A DNA stretch of 15,074 nucleotides from CAZABS01 sp964483635 (GTDB taxonomy: Bacteria > Patescibacteriota > Minisyncoccia > Moranbacterales > UBA1568), in assembly GCA_964483635.1 (NCBI GenBank), contig CAZABS010000021.1, forward strand, positions 1-15,074, in the 5' to 3' direction. Position numbers and translations under genes: made by a program. The notes under the pieces are model-generated. The model was given only the letters and a program-made list of their open reading frames with translations, was not told the origin of the DNA and did no database searches. Below, piece by piece: positions 13,222-15,074 of the stretch; positions within the stretch are counted from its first letter, which is position 1, and each line of letters begins with the position of its first letter.

Positions 13222-13991
13222 ATCCTCACGAACTCCTTGTCGCCTATCTCACCATTGTTCGTAAAGAAGCTCTTCGGTACATGCGTGTTTGGTCACAGAC
13301 ACTCTTACCGCCGGTGGTAACGATGAGTCTCTATTTTGTTATTTTTGGGCAATTCATTGGTTCTCAGATTGCTCCGATTCATGGATATAGCTATATGGAG
13401 TATATTGTGCCAGGACTTATCATGATGTCAGTCATTATGAGTTCATTTATGCATACGGTATCCTCATTTTACTTTGCGAAATTTCAGAAAACCATTGAAG
13501 AGATTATGGTTTCGCCGACTCCTTATCCAGTGGTTATCTTAGGGTATGTGACCGGTGGGGTGTTACGAGGTATGACAATTGCCGGACTGGTTATGATCGT
13601 TGCGACATTTTTTACCCACCTCACGATTGCTCATCTCGGGATTATGCTGGTGTTTGCATTCCTCACGTCCATTCTTTTTTCTCTGGTGGGACTTATCAAT
13701 GGAGTATTCGCAAACAGTTTTGATGGAATTTCGATTGTTCCAAATTTTGTCCTCACCCCGCTCACGTATCTTGGGGGAGTTTTCTATTCTGTTTCACTGC
13801 TTCCACCGTTTTGGGAAATGCTCTCTCGCGCGAATCCAATTCTCTACATGGTCAATGGATTTCGTTATGGCTTTCTCGGAGTGAGTGATGTTAATCTTAC
13901 CCACTCATTTTTGCTCCTCTTCTCTCTGACAGTATGCCTTTTTGGTTATACCTGGTGGCTCTTCAAAACTGGGCGAGGTCTTCGGGCATAA
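13218..13991 (+). CDS. yadH: ABC-2 exporter permease, YadH-like
   Basis: The protein has 257 residues, the length of E. coli YadH, with six predicted membrane helices. Stretches such as YMRVWSQTLLPPVVTMSLYF, SYMEYIVPGLIMMSVIM, ANSFDGISIVPNFVLTPLTY with the LGGVFYS that follows, and NPILYMVNGFRYGFLG closely follow YadH as I remember it. The final RGRGLRS of E. coli appears here as TGRGLRA. It forms the membrane part of the exporter with the upstream ATPase and overlaps it by four bases. The close resemblance to a proteobacterial protein may reflect strong conservation or a past transfer. Confidence 0.93.
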   Translation: MNPHELLVAYLTIVRKEALRYMRVWSQTLLPPVVTMSLYFVIFGQFIGSQIAPIHGYSYMEYIVPGLIMMSVIMSSFMHTVSSFYFAKFQKTIEEIMVSPTPYPVVILGYVTGGVLRGMTIAGLVMIVATFFTHLTIAHLGIMLVFAFLTSILFSLVGLINGVFANSFDGISIVPNFVLTPLTYLGGVFYSVSLLPPFWEMLSRANPILYMVNGFRYGFLGVSDVNLTHSFLLLFSLTVCLFGYTWWLFKTGRGLRA

Positions 13992-14070
13992 GCGAATTAG
14001 AGTGCGTGTTACAATTGCGGGGCGATGGATACTACTGGTGCTGTATTATCAATAAAAATATAAATTTACA

Positions 14071-15003
14071 ATGGTATTGAAACGGACTGCTCAAGATGCA
14101 TCTTTCCTTGTTTTGGGATTCGCTATCGTTGCCGGATTTGTTTTTCCATCGGTTCTCACTTTGTTTCATCCCTGGACCACTCTTTTTCTCCAGATCATTT
14201 TCTTCTTTAGTAGTCTCAAAATTGATCTTCATCATCTCTCACAGGAATTTTCCCATTGGAAGACGCTTGTAGCGGTGAGCGCTTTTCGCTTACTCCTTGC
14301 TCCATTGGTCGCAGTGGGAGTAGCGGCGATGGTTGCACCGGAGATGCTCATGCCACTCCTTCTCTTGGGTGCGATGCCAGCCGGGATGACCTCACCGCTC
14401 TTTGTAGAGATGTTGGCGGGGAATATTCCGCTTTCACTCGTTGTTACCGCATTGACCGCACTCCTGGCTCCGCTAACGGTGCCGCTCCTTTTGGCTTGCT
14501 TTGGAGAAACCAGTCTCCAGCTTCCATTTTGGGGAATGGTCTGGACGCTCTTTCAGGTGATTGCTGTGCCGTTTGGAGTCGCTCAATTGACTCGATTTTT
14601 CTTTGGGAAAAGTCTGCTCAGCGCACTTGGCTCGCGAACGCGCTGGTTTTCTCTTGGAGCACTGCTGTTTTTGGTGGGGAGCGTGACGGCGGTTCATCGG
14701 AATGAACTGATGGAGAGTTTTCGGCTAGATTTTCTTTGGTATTTTTTTCTGCTCATTCTTCTTTTTTTGTTTGTGCATGGCGCGAGCTACTATCTGTTTT
14801 ATTGGCGCAACGTGCGAGATCGGTTTACGTTGATGCTCTCGCTTTCTTATATGAACTATACCCTCGCCATTTATTTAGCTGAACGCTATTTTACTGATGC
14901 TCACCAAATTCTATTGGTGGTACTTTCCTTTATTCCATGGAATCTGGGGCTCATCCTCCTCCAATTTTTTTGGCCAACCAAGAATGTCGCACAAAAATTT
15001 TGA
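14071..15003 (+). CDS. BASS (bile acid:sodium symporter) family transporter
   Basis: The protein has 310 residues and 9-10 hydrophobic helices, the usual size for BASS/SBF-like transporters. The most telling segment is LLGAMPAGMTSPLFVEMLAG followed by NIPLSLVVTALTALLAPLTV (about 107-146). It corresponds to the conserved helix 4-5 region, with the Pro/Gly-rich break that forms the substrate and sodium site. The second-repeat equivalent near SLSYMNYTLAIYLAER is less typical. It presumably imports or exports an organic anion with sodium; CPR cells are unlikely to use bile acids, so the family name should not be read literally. No Shine-Dalgarno is seen before the ATG, and the gene stands alone. 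An AEC-type carrier is a less likely alternative. Confidence 0.8.
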   Translation: MVLKRTAQDASFLVLGFAIVAGFVFPSVLTLFHPWTTLFLQIIFFFSSLKIDLHHLSQEFSHWKTLVAVSAFRLLLAPLVAVGVAAMVAPEMLMPLLLLGAMPAGMTSPLFVEMLAGNIPLSLVVTALTALLAPLTVPLLLACFGETSLQLPFWGMVWTLFQVIAVPFGVAQLTRFFFGKSLLSALGSRTRWFSLGALLFLVGSVTAVHRNELMESFRLDFLWYFFLLILLFLFVHGASYYLFYWRNVRDRFTLMLSLSYMNYTLAIYLAERYFTDAHQILLVVLSFIPWNLGLILLQFFWPTKNVAQKF

Positions 15004-15040
15004 GAACCTATAATATTCTTTCACCCCGCCTTCCCTTCCA

Positions 15041-15049
15041 TGGTATACT
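15041..15049 (+). promoter_or_regulatory. Extended -10 promoter of the right-edge gene
   Basis: TGGTATACT (TATACT at 15044-15049) is identical to the element at 10776-10784 and lies 21 bases before an ATG at 15071. No good -35 is seen. Confidence 0.55.
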
Positions 15050-15070
15050 ACCCTCAAAACCAAACCTTTC

Positions 15071-15074
15071 ATGA
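15071..15074 (+). CDS. Possible start codon of the next gene (cut by the window edge)
   Basis: An ATG follows the promoter-like element by 21 bases, the same arrangement as at other genes here. Only one codon and one base are present, so nothing can be said about the product. Confidence 0.35.

Noticed and set aside
1..15074. Alternative genetic code with TGA read as an amino acid
   Set aside because: TGA ends the small membrane protein (5001-5003), the YadG-like gene and the BASS transporter at sensible family lengths.
1..15074. CRISPR array, insertion sequence, prophage or tRNA gene
   Set aside because: No regularly spaced repeats, transposase or phage genes, terminal inverted repeats or tRNA-like cloverleaf were found on reading both strands by eye.

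Overview
The window reads as a chromosomal segment from a bacterium of the Candidate Phyla Radiation (Patescibacteria; for example a Parcubacteria- or Peregrinibacteria-type genome). This is inference, based on compact gene spacing, a SIMPL-domain protein and LexA variant of the kind I associate with these lineages, many small membrane-anchored proteins, and weak or absent Shine-Dalgarno sites at several starts. TGA acts as a normal stop (for example at 5001-5003, 13219-13221 and 15001-15003), so a TGA-recoding lineage such as Gracilibacteria is unlikely. Every convincing gene is on the + strand.

Layout. 1-81 is the tail of an unidentified gene, followed by a terminator (106-148). 178-391 is a free-standing transcription unit with no ORF: a good promoter, a highly foldable RNA of about 180 nt and a strong intrinsic terminator. 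It looks like an unassigned structured noncoding RNA and is the most interesting element here. Next come single-gene units: a membrane-anchored cytochrome b5-like protein (478-897), a methyltransferase-like protein with a degenerate SAM motif (1016-1558), a SIMPL/DUF541 protein (1678-2445) and a LexA/S24 self-cleaving repressor with a promoter-overlapping dyad (2567-3217).

3289-9591 is a run of eight tightly spaced genes, probably one operon, led by a perfect extended -10 placed so close to the ATG that the transcript may be leaderless. It encodes a large Ig/FN3-like membrane protein, a small membrane protein, an ECF sigma factor, a likely membrane anti-sigma factor, an anchored DUF5666-like protein, and a MacA/MacB-type tripartite-style exporter (adaptor, ATPase, permease). 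The order suggests an envelope-sensing module coupled to export.

9683-10683 holds a CDF-family metal transporter lacking the usual cytosolic domain, plus a small membrane protein, closed by a 14-bp-stem terminator. The rest contains a DUF1993 protein (10817-11344), a membrane-anchored SagB-type nitroreductase (11401-12252), a YadG/YadH-like ABC-2 transporter pair (12298-13991) and a BASS (bile acid:sodium symporter) family transporter (14071-15003). A promoter and the first codon of another gene sit at the right edge.

Promoters often show a TATACT-type -10, several with an upstream TG and a poor -35. No tRNA, rRNA, CRISPR array, insertion sequence or prophage gene was seen.
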